DNA of 64,000 nucleotides, taken from NCBI GenBank assembly GCA_022457155.1, contig JAJGOT010000099.1, forward strand, positions 1,427,501 through 1,491,500. Reading direction: 5' to 3'. The position numbers were made by a program, and so were the translations under genes. The stretch is from Cladopsammia gracilis. Lineage: Eukaryota > Cnidaria > Anthozoa > Scleractinia > Dendrophylliidae. Position 1 is the stretch's first letter, and each line of letters starts with the position of its first letter. Below are positions 21,006-32,150 of this stretch, piece by piece. The notes below the pieces were generated by a model that saw only the letters and a list, made by a program, of their open reading frames with translations, ran no database searches and was not told where the DNA came from.

Positions 21006-21623
21006 TGTAAATGTAGGTTGTTTAAATTAAAGAGGATTGGAGAGCGAATTAAAGTGTGTTGATTTGAGCTAGATTTCTTAATCGTTCTTCTTGTCTGAGC
21101 CTTTCGTGTAATCTGTGTTTGGTTTTCCCTACCGTATGAAAGATATTCGTCACGAGTATTTAGCTGATCGTGCAATTATTGCTGCCTCTCGTTGCGTCTA
21201 TAAACAAAATCATTTTGTTCAACACTTTCAGTCGGTGTCGCCTCTCCTGATCGGTTTCGTTCAGAAGGCGTTCAAGGCGTTTGAATCTACTCAAACGGTG
21301 TGCCTAGGCTGTTCGAAGTCTTTGTAATCGATGCTCACGTTGCTTGTCCGTTGCTCGATCGCGGGGGAATTTCAAGTCGCCGTTCTCGCTCCAGCGGAGT
21401 TTCGGTGGTTAATTGTCTCGGGCAAGGATTTCTAGCTACTTTTTGAACCCAGTGTTGTTGTTGTTGTTTCTCATTTGCATCAGAAATTGGTCGTGTTTCA
21501 CCGACGATGAGTAAAGAATATACCCGTCAGCCCGGCCGCCATTAATCAGGTGGAATAAACATGAGAGCGTGCCATTGTCAGCGGTCGCGATTTTTGTTGC
21601 CAGGCAACTGCCGGACACCATCA

Positions 21624-21625
21624 AG

Positions 21626-21717
<92 letters not shown>

Positions 21718-21732
21718 TACATATATATACAT
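21624..21732. repeat. (AT)n microsatellite, ~110 bp
   Basis: A nearly perfect AT dinucleotide run, ending in acatatat interruptions. It produces spurious Ile-Tyr reading frames on both strands. Confidence 0.97.
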
Positions 21733-21955
21733 ATCTGCCTGGATTTTTGAAAACCGGTCTGCTGGGCCAAAACTGTACAGGCATTGAAATGACCAGGAAA
21801 ATGCCAGGTTTGGCTGGAAAATACCTTCCGTCAGACTCCGCTTGCCCAAACAAACACTGAGAGTTGATTCCCGTTCCTGGGCTAAGACAACTGAGCACTC
21901 TCCAGGGGTGGTCTGCGAATTGTAAGCAAAAAGGCCTATAAAGTAACCAAGTTTT

Positions 21956-22413
21956 AAACTGGAGACACAGGTTTTGACCCACCCTACCCCCCTGGATTTA
22001 ACTAGAGGGACCCCAAATGAGTGTTGGCTGTTAGCCCTACTACAGTACAGTTCACCGGACCCAGGCTAGACGCCACCCCCCCTGCAAATGAATGAGTAAA
22101 ACCAAGTCTAGCAGTGAAGTCAAACGTTGCTTTTTCTGAACTGGAGATACAAGTTTTGACCCACCCTACCCCCCTGGATTTAACTAGAGGGACCCCAAAT
22201 GAGTGTTGGCTGTTAGCCCTACTACAGTACAGTTCACCGGACCCAGGCTAGACGCCACCCCCCTGCAAATGAATGAGTAAAACCAAGTCTAGCAGTGAAG
22301 TCAAACGTTGCTTTTTCTGAACTGGAGACACAAGTTTTGACCCACCCTACCCCCCTGGATTTAACTAGAGGGACCCCAAATGAGTGTTGGCTGTTAGCCC
22401 CACTACAGTAGAC
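21956..22413 (+). repeat. Minisatellite, ~182-bp unit, 2.5 copies
   Basis: Units start at about 21957, 22139 and 22320 (aactggaga-acaagttttgac). Each contains ccaccctacccccctggatt, gagggaccccaaatgagtgt and ggctagacgccacccccc. The third unit diverges after about 22395. Successive units differ by only one or two bases, so the array is recent. Confidence 0.9.
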
Positions 22414-22470
22414 TTCACCACAAACATGGTTGACGGAGCCCCCCCTCAAAACTAATCAGCCAGTCCCCCG

Positions 22471-22680
22471 GTGGAACCGCGGCCGAGGGCAGCGGTTCCA
22501 CCACGGTTCTGTAGAATCCAAAAAGTAGCGATCACATTTTGAAAAATTCAGGTATATATATATATATATAAATATATTTTTCGCTCGAATTCGCGCGGCT
22601 CAGCCCCCGAGGGCCGTCAAATTTATTAACCTCGCTGCGCTCGGGCCTTCGGCCCTCGCTTCGCGAGGAAAAACCGTGTT
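22471..22680. repeat. Palindrome, AT run and GC-rich foldback words
   Basis: ggtggaaccgc and gcggttccacc (22471-22504) form a hairpin. A short (TA)n run is at 22553-22579. From 22585 to 22672 lies a GC-rich stretch with self-complementary words (gggccttcggccc, cgcttcgcgagg). No gene. Confidence 0.5.
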
Positions 22681-23095
22681 CTAATGGCAACGACCATTTT
22701 CGGATGGCTGGGTTTGGTTGGGTTTTTCGTGTTCCCCCGCAAAAAGAAAAAATTATCATGAAATGGTACGATGATAGCCTCCACTGACAATCTCTTGATT
22801 TTTTGCGTGATTCCGAGTGTCGTGACGATGCCGGTGTCGTTAGAAAATTGTAAACAAAAATGGAGGAATAAGCTCTGGAATATCCAAAACCAACATCATT
22901 TTCTCTTGCCTAAACCAAGAGAAAATAAACCTAAACACACTCTAGGAGTTACTGGAAAGTATCTCTACTCAAACGAAAATTTCGCTTCATTTCGTCTTCA
23001 GAATCATTTCCCATGCCACGAACACTCAACGAATGGTTTCAGTCGGGGAAAAGCTGTTTGGAATCGAAGGCATAAGTCATCTTAAAGATTCGTAA
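22681..23095 (+). repeat. Repeat family R, 5' part
   Basis: Matches 36030-36440 block by block: ttcggatggctgggtttggt, gtgtcgtgacgatg, gttagaaaattgtaaacaaa, acacactctaggagttactg. The same family continues after the TTAA element, at 24135-24352, with its 3' part. It lies downstream of BTB c, as the other copies lie downstream of BTB d and e. Confidence 0.65.
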
Positions 23096-23126
23096 TAAAT
23101 AAGATTAAAAACTAGGGTTTTCTTAT

Positions 23127-23854
23127 TTAAGGTTACAGTGTACCTTCGGGGGTGTCTCCAGTATAACAGCTCTAGCGTCTTAAGATTACACTTAATATAC
23201 CCAAACCCAGATATCAAATTAAAGCTTATAGAGCTGGCTATCTAAATATGGAAACCATTTGCTAATACATTGAATTGTCGAATTTTTTACGACGTCTAAA
23301 TTCCATTGTCCGAATCAGCTTTAAAACGCTATAACTCAAAGCGATTATTATATTTTGCTAATTTGATTTGTTCTCAGGTTTCCGGACACGAAGCGCTAAA
23401 AAAACGTGTCGGCGATTTCCCATATTCAATTGCAGTGAAAAGTTACAGAATATTTTCGAAAAGGGGAGAAAAAAATTTGGAATGATCGCACGGAAATGGC
23501 TCTTGACGAGAAAGTTTTGGGAATTAAGAAATTCGCCGACACGTGTTTGTTGATTATATGTTAGCCTAGCTTCTGTCCAAATTTAAGGAAAATCGAACAA
23601 ATTCCCTTTGAGTTGTAGCTCTTTAAAGTGTCCCCAACAAGCGAAAAATTAACTTTGAGAAAACGGCGCTTAAAAAAACATATCGCTTAATAAACAAACT
23701 CCGCCCACAAAAGTTATACCGTCATTTCTCCGTCAATTTTCACTATTTTTCGATAATGTTTTTTTTGGATGAAAGTTCATTCTGTAAACTTTATTTTAAC
23801 GTCAAAAAAAAAATTTCAATAAATTTTCGATCTGAAGGTACACTGTAACCTTAA
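23127..23854. mobile_element. TTAA-flanked TIR element (piggyBac/Kolobok-like, non-autonomous)
   Basis: TTAA at 23127-23130 and 23851-23854. Ends ggttacagtgtaccttc and gaaggtacactgtaacc are exact inverted repeats. No transposase frame. A related, internally rearranged copy is at 33699-34340. Confidence 0.85.
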
Positions 23855-24134
23855 GTGAGTGCAATGTCGCCTCAAACTTCGTGACATCAGAAAATTCAAA
23901 GCCTTTTATTGTCGGAGGGATAAAATTATCGTTTTGGATACAAAATAAGGTCAGCTAGAATTTTCGGAAAAGGTGAAAGCAGCGAGTAAATTCGTAGGAA
24001 AGATTCATTTTCCTTACATTTTCTGCCGCAAAAATATTCAGCTAAAAGAACGAAAAAGCTGAAACTGTATTACACATATTTTCCAAATGCACTAAAATGA
24101 TTTGGAAAAAGAGTACAACGCGACACCAAGCGTC

Positions 24135-24352
24135 TTCCTAAACACTTGGGTACCCCTGATTTCCAATCATTTCTTCTGCTAAAAACTCAGATAAGACAAC
24201 CGAAGCTGCTTCACCAATTCCCACCATCTCGTTTACTCACGAAGGCTTCGATAAGTACTCCCAGGCTCATCCGCGTTTCAACCGAAAACGTTCCACAGGA
24301 AAACCTCAACCAAATTAACCACAAGTGGTTTAGGTTGAAGGGTTTTTATCAG
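24135..24352 (+). repeat. Repeat family R, 3' part, interrupted by a LINE
   Basis: Matches 36450-36680 and 30140-30290: actcagataagacaaccgaa, ctgcttcaccaattccc, cgtttcaaccgaaaacg, ggtttaggttgaagggttt. In the other two copies this is followed directly by a-gaacacggcct; here a LINE intervenes and gaatacggcct resumes at 24940. Confidence 0.65.
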
Positions 24353-24353
24353 T

Positions 24354-24933
24354 TGACATTGGTTTATTGGTTTATTGGATTTCAACACTGTTACATTAAT
24401 TAATTGATCTAAATTTAAAGAAATAAAATTTAAATATCTACAAACCCGCTTATAGCATAGCTAATCTAGGCGGGTTGTACTAATTACAGTCATATTTACC
24501 AAAGATAAAGTGATTTAAAAAACAGCTACTAAATAAATAAACATACACATTAATAATTAATCAAGCACAAAGGTAAAAAAGTAAAGCAAATTAAGAGGTG
24601 TAAAGTAGATAAACGGCTAAATGTAGGTTTGAAAGCTATAGTGTATAATAATTACTTGTGTTTAAAATCAGTATTAGAGAATGGGCATCAACAAAATAGT
24701 CCTCAATTTCAAGTACAGTTAGAAGCAACTTATGAATTTTTCTTTTAAATGCTCTTTTCGTGAGCTTACGCCAATCGAGGTGTAGACAATTTCATAATCT
24801 CGTACCAAAAGCACGCGTGTTGTAAGCATGAATGTCAGATGAATGTATGAAGAGTTCACGAATATTTTTAAGTGTAGAATGAGTAGAAACATCATGCATT
24901 ATGGTTGAGACCGTTTCAAAATAGAATACGTAT
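24354..24933 (-). mobile_element. 5'-truncated LINE (CR1/L2-like ORF2 C-terminus and 3' UTR)
   Basis: On the minus strand the 5' part translates to STHSTLKNIRELFIHSSDIH, then an AYNTRAFGTRL segment and KRAFKRKIHKLLLTVLEIED. This is the conserved C-terminus of ORF2 in many animal non-LTR retrotransposons (HxYNTR then xFKxKIxKxLL). An in-frame TGA follows GTRL, so it is dead. The frame ends at about 24636, then an AT-rich 3' UTR ends in tandem ccaataaa units. Probable 5-bp target duplications tcagt lie at 24349-24353 and 24934-24938. Comparison with family R copies downstream of BTB d and e gives the empty site. Confidence 0.8.
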
Positions 24934-25029
24934 TCAGTAGAATACGGCCTAAGTTGAACATCCTTTCAAGTCACGAACTAAAGCAACTTTAATTCCAGGC
25001 CGTTATTTAGGCGAAAATATGAGATGAGA

Positions 25030-25254
25030 TACACCTAATTGCAGTAATGTTGTCATAGAAAAATGAAAAATGAAAAAAGCCAAATAGGAATTAATTAGCT
25101 TAATCATCATTCACAGCGACACGCGGCACAATTAAGCGTGCAGCGGCTATTGTTATTTGTATGTCTAATTAATTCCTATTATAATTGGCCCGTTTTCATT
25201 TTTCGTTTTTACGTTTTTCATTTTTCTATGACAACGTTATTGCAATTAGGTGTA
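25030..25254. mobile_element. TIR element, ~225 bp, 3' of BTB c
   Basis: Left tacacctaattgcagtaatg and right cgttattgcaattaggtgta pair, continuing through gtcatagaaaaatgaaaaa for about 45 bp. The interior pairs aggaattaattag with ctaattaattcct. Confidence 0.8.
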
Positions 25255-25482
25255 TAAGACCGTAGGCAAACAATACTTAGCGATATCTTTATAACTTTAT
25301 TGGATAAAACACCTTTGAATGCCTTTTACAATAAAAATTGTTAGTGTACGTACATCATCATGAAGCCAGCGAACGATAGAGACCTCATGAAGTAACAATA
25401 GCAAACTGTGATTAATCGGCGAAAGTTACAAGGGTCGTTACTTTCATAACTTTTGCCTGAGTGTGCATCGTAATACAAAAAC

Positions 25483-26796
25483 CTATACAGAAAACAGAAA
25501 TTCAGGAAACTGACCAAAGCCAGCATTTGTTCTCCTGATAGTTGCAGTTGAAAATGTAAATGTCGCACCAGCTACTTTCACAGTAGCTAAGCCGTCACAT
25601 CCATAAGCAGAGTACGGACCATGTATTAACGCTTTAATTTGGTACCTACTCTTCTTCTTTAAAAAAACAACAGAGTCAAACAAAACTTCAAATCCATAAT
25701 AGCTATAATGTTTGTATTTCAAAAGCTTTGAAGAATATGTTCCTGATTTGGACACCAGAGTTAAATTATTACTAGTATCCTTCACTTCCAATGTTACTGT
25801 GTAGTTGTTGTTCTCACTGCCAAACAAACACAGCCCATGTAATATGATGTCTTTGTCAACGGCAAAACTAAGCAAGTCGTTGTCCACACCGTTATATGAC
25901 CACCCAGCTTGTATGTCAGTAGTGAACCTGTCACAACGGTGAATGACACAAGATCGTCTTCGAGTCTCCGAAAACCCCGTAGGAGAAGTCATTTTTAAGC
26001 TGAAAAACTTAAAAAGAGTAATGATTTCATCTGGAGTTAGAATTTTTTCGTCAACAACGACACCAGCAAATTCCTCTTGTTTCATCACTGGAAAGCGTAT
26101 TGATTTAATAATTTCTTCGCCAAGAATTCGTCTTTTCATTTCACCATCAGTTGCTAAACCTTGCTTTTGACATTGTTTTGTTGCCCACAGATCAACAGCT
26201 TTAAATAACTCCACTTCTTCAATCATCAAATTGTCTCTTGAGACTACTACTTCAAGTAAAGACTTCTCAATTGTCCCAAATTCATCCGATTTCACAGCCG
26301 CTTTTGTCTGATTTTCGATCACTTTCCAGCACCGATCAACGAGGCTTTTTTCTTCATATTTCTGTGCAGCTGACAGGATGGAGAAAACGTTCGAAGGATC
26401 TAACTTATCTTTCAGATAATCCGTGCATTTATCAGCAAGTGAAGGCACAATGTATTTGTTAGCCAAATATAGCACTCCCATCACATTACTTCCGCTCAAG
26501 TGCACTTCATCGCTGTACATGTACCGAAACAACTCCAACAGACTCTCGTACTCACAGTCAGGCAGTTCAATAGAGTCTCTTGTTTCCCCTAGCTCACCGT
26601 GAAACATGGCTTCAAACACAGGACTGCCAATCGACAGCACAAACTTGTGAGCAGGAATCACTTGTTTACTTTCACTTTCACTGTCACCCTTTTGAACAAC
26701 AAACTTCACATCGCTGAGTCGATCGTTGTTGAACAAAAACGTGGCTCTTTCTCTGATGGTGGGTCTTGTTGTTTGCCAGTTTGTTTCAGAGGACAT
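25483..26796 (-). CDS. BTB-BACK-PHR domain protein (copy c), intact
   Basis: 437 residues, no introns, ATG at 26794-26796 (MSSETNWQ). The BTB (PAHKFVLSIGSPVFEAMFHG), BACK (SLVDRCWKVIENQ) and PHR (GLCLFGSENNNYTVTLEV to GQFPEFLFSV) parts are all present and in one frame. Against copies a/f it carries two extra residues (GDSESESK) in the BTB start. A quite different stretch opens the PHR domain (TTDIQAGWSYNGVDNDLLSF, about 297-316), as does the loop HGPYSAYGCDG near the end. The likely role is Cul3 adaptor with its own substrate preference, by family inference. The probable AATAAA is at 25296-25301. The intact GPCR-II gene starts ~220 bp beyond its upstream side, same strand. Confidence 0.92.
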   Translation of the reverse strand: MSSETNWQTTRPTIRERATFLFNNDRLSDVKFVVQKGDSESESKQVIPAHKFVLSIGSPVFEAMFHGELGETRDSIELPDCEYESLLELFRYMYSDEVHLSGSNVMGVLYLANKYIVPSLADKCTDYLKDKLDPSNVFSILSAAQKYEEKSLVDRCWKVIENQTKAAVKSDEFGTIEKSLLEVVVSRDNLMIEEVELFKAVDLWATKQCQKQGLATDGEMKRRILGEEIIKSIRFPVMKQEEFAGVVVDEKILTPDEIITLFKFFSLKMTSPTGFSETRRRSCVIHRCDRFTTDIQAGWSYNGVDNDLLSFAVDKDIILHGLCLFGSENNNYTVTLEVKDTSNNLTLVSKSGTYSSKLLKYKHYSYYGFEVLFDSVVFLKKKSRYQIKALIHGPYSAYGCDGLATVKVAGATFTFSTATIRRTNAGFGQFPEFLFSV

Positions 26797-27017
26797 ATTT
26801 GTTTAGCGGGACGGTGCAGAGAGTCGAGATGTCCCGTTTTCTTCGCCACTTTAGGCACTCAACAACAGCAGTCGTTTATCAGTCAAGCAGGAAATGATTT
26901 CACAGACAGCGCCCGATATGCATATCAATTACAAGACGTCACGCGATCCAACGTCGTTGGAGGGAGGAAAAGAGAGGACCCTGGGAACGAGGTTAATTTA
27001 GTTAATTGCCAGTCCTG

Positions 27018-28043
27018 TTAAAAGGAGCGCACACGACTATCAAACAGAAAAAGGCTCACGAACCGAGCTCTCTCAGCTTGAATTATTTGTCCGAAAGTTC
27101 TTCGAAATTCTCCGTTGAAACCAGCGTAAACAAAAACGTTAATAGTCGCGTTTGTGTAGATCATGCACACCGCTATTTTTGCGACTACAGGTGGGATGCT
27201 AGACTGTCCAAAAACAGCGAGTAGATCAATTAGCGTGATAGGTAACACAAGGAGAATAAACAAACCAACTAATATGACAACCATTTTTACAATTTTCCTC
27301 TGCCGTAATACAAATTTTCTGCGGTTTTGATGTCGAGCAGTACTTGACTGGCAACCCGTGTCAGCTTGAGTTGGGGTCGTGGCGCTGAATTCGAGACTAT
27401 TCGCTTCAGCCTGAATGGTGCTCCCTACGTTTATGTGTTGTATGTGAATGATTCTCATTTGCCTGTGGCTTGTCTTGAGGAGAAAACAGTTGATGGGAGT
27501 AGCTAAAATCAACGGAAGTAAACAGAAACCTATTAGAAAAACAAGTAGATATGCTTTGGCTAGGTTCGTCGAAAAGAAACACAACCCTTGGTTATTGCGA
27601 AGGATTTCAGTCGGCGCCGAGCCGACACCCAAAACGGGCAAAATCGCGAATGCCGCCATGATTACCCATCCACTTGCCATTGAAACGGCAGCAGTACTTT
27701 GTGTTATATACACGTTGTACGCGAAAGGAAACTTCACCGCTATGAATCTATCGATGCTGATGAAGATGATATTAATCCTTGACAGACCGTCGAAGAGAAC
27801 AGTCACCGCTATCACTATGCTACAAGGGATTGAACCCGGTTGAAATCCTTCCACGAGACGCAATGGAACAGCAAGAGAGGCAGTTAGTAAGTCACACACC
27901 GCTAAATCGAAGAGGAAATAGTTTGGTATAGTCCTCAGCCTCCGCTTGTACACGATGGCTAAAATAACCAGCAAATTTCCAGCGGATCTAACAACTGAAA
28001 CGAGCACCATAAAAGCTGCAATGACAAACGTTTCAAGAGGCAT
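27018..28043 (-). CDS. Rhodopsin-class GPCR, type II, intronless, intact
   Basis: 341 residues from the ATG at 28041-28043. The open frame extends 27 codons further upstream without an ATG, and the chosen start places TM1 normally. Class A features: SAGNLLVIL with N23 in TM1, LAVCD with D51 in TM2, C74 and C155 as the likely disulfide, DRF at 98-100, W126 in TM4, P183 in TM5, P258 in TM6 (LLVLPIT) and NVFVY at 292-296 instead of NPxxY. The third intracellular loop is long (about 190-240), Thr/Ser-rich, then basic (RRKFVLRQRK). It shares TM3 and TM7 phrases with type I (FDG-SR-NI, CMIY-N), so the two types are paralogs. Ligand unknown. Copies or shards lie next to most BTB genes of the window. 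Confidence 0.92.
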   Translation of the reverse strand: MPLETFVIAAFMVLVSVVRSAGNLLVILAIVYKRRLRTIPNYFLFDLAVCDLLTASLAVPLRLVEGFQPGSIPCSIVIAVTVLFDGLSRINIIFISIDRFIAVKFPFAYNVYITQSTAAVSMASGWVIMAAFAILPVLGVGSAPTEILRNNQGLCFFSTNLAKAYLLVFLIGFCLLPLILATPINCFLLKTSHRQMRIIHIQHINVGSTIQAEANSLEFSATTPTQADTGCQSSTARHQNRRKFVLRQRKIVKMVVILVGLFILLVLPITLIDLLAVFGQSSIPPVVAKIAVCMIYTNATINVFVYAGFNGEFRRTFGQIIQAERARFVSLFLFDSRVRSF

Positions 28044-29514
28044 CTTACCGCTTCTCTGCCACGTAAGTTTTAACTCAATACGTACTCCAAATGCCACCAA
28101 TTGTGTTTTTTTTTTTTCATACAAATAACAACTACATTGAATTAAATCTTACAGTTACAATAGTTGAGAATCAACTGTGTAAAACAATAAAAATGCAAGC
28201 AATGAAACATCATACATGTTTATCAATTCTGTGTTTAAAAATTAAGGGAGACTTGTTTTTGTGCTAAAAATACATCCAATAAGAATTATATAATCTTGGA
28301 ACACTTAAAAATGTTGTTAACTCGCTCTTAACTTGTTCTCTTGTAAGTGCTTCTTCGTAGTGATCAAATGATGCTTTTTCCTGGTATGATTTCGGTATTA
28401 TTAGAACAGATGTTTTGTCATAATGAACACTCGGTATTTTGAAAAAGGAAATTAGTCCCGTGGGGAAATAGTTGCCGCCTATTCTTGTATTTCATCCATT
28501 TCTAGCGTAAGAAAACTGTGTTTCTTTCCGAGGCCATACCATACCATATCATAGAAACTTTAGCTTATCCGTATTTCGTGAGTAGCAACTTTCTGTTAGT
28601 AGAAGCAATTACCACTACGTAATTATTTACACATTAACTGGCTTTATGCTCTATTAACTATAGGCGTCTAGTGACCCTCTCTAGTCAAGATAACATAAAG
28701 CTCAGGTCAAGTTTTTCTAAGCGCGCTATCTGGAAATAGTACGATTCTAGTTAGAGTAACTTATTTTTATTTCTCTGTCTTATTTTCCGTAAAACTATAA
28801 CGATTTAGGTGACTTCTTCGGTCATTAATCGAGACTGTTTAGATGTTGTTTAATTACTTTTTGGACCCTGTTCACACGTCACGCAATGTACGATAAAAGG
28901 TGGTATTAAGTAACCAAGGATCTATTGTCTACCAATTAAAGATCGTTCTAGGTCGCCGTCAGTGTAATATGGATGTACTTGTTGTCTTATAGCTGTTAAT
29001 GATGTGGAAAAGGCGAAGCGACTTTGCGCTGGTAATCAATGATTGTGTAGAAATTGTAAACAACAACTTTTATTTGTGAACTTACTATAACTCATGATAA
29101 CTCCTAAATGTTAATCAATAAGAATATACCTTGTAATTTTTCTATTTCTCTTGTAGTTTTGTTTTGGCTGAGCAGTTCCGAAATGTTAGTGAAAATTGAA
29201 AGAGAAGTCAGCTTCGACACTGACAAACATATCGAAGGAATATATGATAATGATTTGTCTTGACCAATGAAGGCGTTAGCCTACATTACCTTTCGATCTG
29301 CTTTTGACGTTGATCAGTAGCTAGATATCAGCCCTGATAAAAACTACGCGAGAAACATTCTAAAGAGAACACTGTGAAGTAACTGAACTGTAAAGAACTG
29401 TGGAAGTCTAATCAAGAGTAAAACCCAGAGCCAACTCTGTACTACTAAAGTCTGCTTTACTGAGTTCCAAACAATTGAGTGTAGAATAAGTTGCTAGTCC
29501 CCCAACAACGCTTA
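28044..29514. other. Non-coding region upstream of GPCR-II
   Basis: The first ~100 bp match upstream sequence of the copy A pseudogene (15399-15540), including a T-rich run and acttacagttacaatagttg. The rest has no gene or repeat I can recognise. Absent from copy A, so it was either inserted here or deleted there. Confidence 0.4.
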
Positions 29515-29785
29515 TATTCTACGACTGTTTATATTTTCACATTGCTTAATTACTTGCCGCCGCAAAAGAACTCTTTGAGGGAAATTTGGAAATTAATTGT
29601 GAACTGAGTTTCCTCATACAAGTCGACTCTGTTGCCCGGCGAAAAAATTATTGTTTTGAAACAGTTATTTAAACTATAATAACCTGGAAGTCAGATCCGC
29701 AAATACGAGGTTCACGCCCGTAATAACAATGAGCCAATGGCGATTTCCTTCCGTGAAAACAAAAATTTGTAACGCAAAAACTCCT
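29515..29785. repeat. Block shared with 15540-15910
   Basis: Contains tacttgccgccgcaaaagaa, ctggaagtcagatccgcaaa and gagccaatggcgatttcc, as in the region upstream of the GPCR-II pseudogene of copy A. It marks the far end of the ancestral GPCR-II unit. Confidence 0.75.
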
Positions 29786-30134
29786 TTTTGAGTCAGTAAT
29801 AGCATGTGTAAATCAGTTTGTCGTTTCTTTTGTTTCACTTCAAGTATTAATACTGATCCAGGTCTGGAAACCCAGATCCGGCCTCTCTCAACGGTTTGTT
29901 GCAGTGATCGTGCATTCTATGTTTCTTTTTATACACATTTTTTGGCCATATGCATAAAGATGGTTTGTAGTGGATTTTCGTATCCGGCGTAGCAGAAATT
30001 TCTGTAAGTTAAAATGTAATTAACAAAAGTCAAGAGAATGGAAAGAATATATTTAGGAGGATACATCCATCAGATGACTGACTGGCTCATCCTTAATAAA
30101 ATCATGTCACATTGAATGTTACGTGTTAGTGGAG

Positions 30135-30310
30135 TCAGAATAGCCTGGCAACGACTGTTGTCGCCATTCCCAGGCACAACCTCGTTTCAACCGAAAACGG
30201 TTGGAATATCATTGTGTTCCATTGGAACTCCTCAACCAAATTAACCCAAATCGGTTTAGGCTGAAGGGTTGTTATCATTAGAACACGGCCTTAGTTGAAC
30301 ATGATTTCGA
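30135..30310 (+). repeat. Repeat family R, 3' end, uninterrupted
   Basis: Reads gcctggcaacgactgttgtc, cgtttcaaccgaaaacggtt, ggtttaggctgaagggttgt, then tatcattagaacacggcctt. It gives the unoccupied form of the site that holds a LINE downstream of BTB c. Confidence 0.65.
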
Positions 30311-30626
30311 GTCACAAATCAAACCAATTTCGAGGCCGGACTTTAGGTCGAAAATATGAGATGAAGATATATTACATGAAAATACAGTTAGCGACCACAG
30401 TACTAAGTGATATCTTTATAATTTTATTGGACAAAACACCTTTTGAATGCCTTTTACAGTAAAAATTGTTAGTGTACACCTTCATGAAGTCAGCCAACAA
30501 CAGCGACCCCCTAACGGTAACAATACAACCTGTGATTAACCGGAAATTACTTTCATAACTTTCATATTTTTTATATAAATTACTTTCATAACTTTTGAAA
30601 CTGAGGGTATATCATAATACATATAT

Positions 30627-31938
30627 CTATAAAGAAAATAGAAATTCAGGAAACGTCTGACCCCCCGTCTGACCTACTCCAGCAATTCTCCTAAAAAATG
30701 TAAATGTAACACCAGATACTTCCACAGTATCTAAGGCAAAATGCCCCGGACCAGATACTGTAGGAGATATCAAAACTTCAATTCGGTATCTACTGTTCTT
30801 TTTTAAAAAAGCTCAGTACAGTATCAAAAAAAACTTCAAGTCCAAAATAGCTATAATTTGTGCATTGCAAACGCTTTGAGGAATATGTTCCTGATTTGGA
30901 AACTAGAGTTAAATTTATATACTTCACTTTCAATGTTACTGTGTAGTTGTTGTTCTCACTGCCAAACAAACACAGTCCGTGTAATGCGATGTCTTTGCTC
31001 ACGGCCAAACCAATCGAGTGCTTCTCCTCCTTACTAGAATGGAACATAGACTGTGGCAAAGACTCAAACCTGCAACAACGGTGAAGAACAAATCGTCTTG
31101 GAGTTTCCAAAAACCCCGTAGATGAAGTCAATTTTGAGCTGAAAAATTTAAAAAGGGTGATGGTTTCATCTTGAGTAAGAATTTTTTCATCAAGTACGAC
31201 ACCAGCAAATTCCCCTTGTTTCATCACTGGAAAGCGTATTGCTTTAACAATTTGTTCTCCAAGAATTCTTCTTTTCATTTCACCATCAGCTGCTAAACCT
31301 TGCTTTTGACATTGTTTTGTTGCCCACTGATCAACAGCTTTAAACAACTCCACCTCTTTAATCGTCAGGGTGTCTCTTGAGACTACTACTTCAAGTAAGG
31401 ACTTCTCAATTGTCTCAAATCCATCAGATTTCACAGCCGCTTCTGTCTGAAAGTCGATCACTTTCCAGCATCGATCAACAAGGCTTCTCTCTTCACATTT
31501 CTGTGCAATTGGAAGGATGGAGAAAACGTTCGACGGATCTAACTCATTTTTCAGATAATCCGTGCATTTATCAGCAAGTGAAGGCACCATGTATTTCATA
31601 GCCAAGTATAGCACTCCCATCACATTATTTCCGCTCAAGTTTACTTCATCGCTATACATGTACCGAAACAATTCCAACAGACTCTCGTACTCACAGTCAG
31701 GTAGTTCAATAGTGTCTCTAGTCTCCGCTAGCTCACCGTAAAACATGGCTTCAAACACAGGACTGCCAATCGACAGCACAAACTTGTGAGCAGGAATCAC
31801 TTGCGTACTCCCCTTACTTTCACTTTCGCTCTTTCGAATAACAAACTTTACATCGCTGAGTCGATCGTTGCTGAACATAAACTTCGCTCTTTCTCTGATG
31901 GTGGATCTTGTTGTTTGCCAGTTTGTTTCAGTGGCCAT
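30627..31938 (-). pseudogene. BTB-BACK-PHR protein (copy d), late frameshift
   Basis: The frame is open from the ATG at 31936-31938 (MATETNWQ) through the BTB, BACK and first half of PHR to 30790 (382 residues), ending abnormally with a lysine-rich tail. The remaining PHR sequence continues in another frame to a stop at 30627-30629, ending FPEFLFSL. The shift coincides with a tandem cagtacagta near 30812-30822, where the other copies have a shorter sequence (net +4). The region before FPEF also differs, holding GQTGGQ from a repeated gtctgacc word. BTB residues 32-38 carry an insertion (SKGSTQ). The PHR opening (ESLPQSMFHSSKEEKHSIGL) is the most divergent of all copies. A truncated BTB-BACK protein could still be made. 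The probable AATAAA is at 30423-30428. Confidence 0.88.
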
Positions 31939-32150
31939 ATTCGTTTAGCGATACGCGTACAGAAAGTCGGCTTTTTTCGCCACTACAGGCACTCAACAAC
32001 ACCAGTCGTTTATCCTGAAGCAGGAAATGATTTCGTAAACAGCGCCTGATATGTATATCAATTTAGTCCAAGACGTCACGCGATCCAACCTGGAAGGAAG
32101 AGAGGACCCTGGTTGCACAAGATTAAGCGCAGGACGTCACGAAAACGGTA

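Noticed and set aside
21569..21849. Ile-Tyr-rich reading frames on both strands
   Set aside because: Produced by the (AT)n microsatellite; no protein-like sequence outside the repeat.
21956..22413. CRISPR-like array
   Set aside because: The repeats are ~182 bp tandem units without spacers, in a eukaryotic setting; this is a minisatellite.
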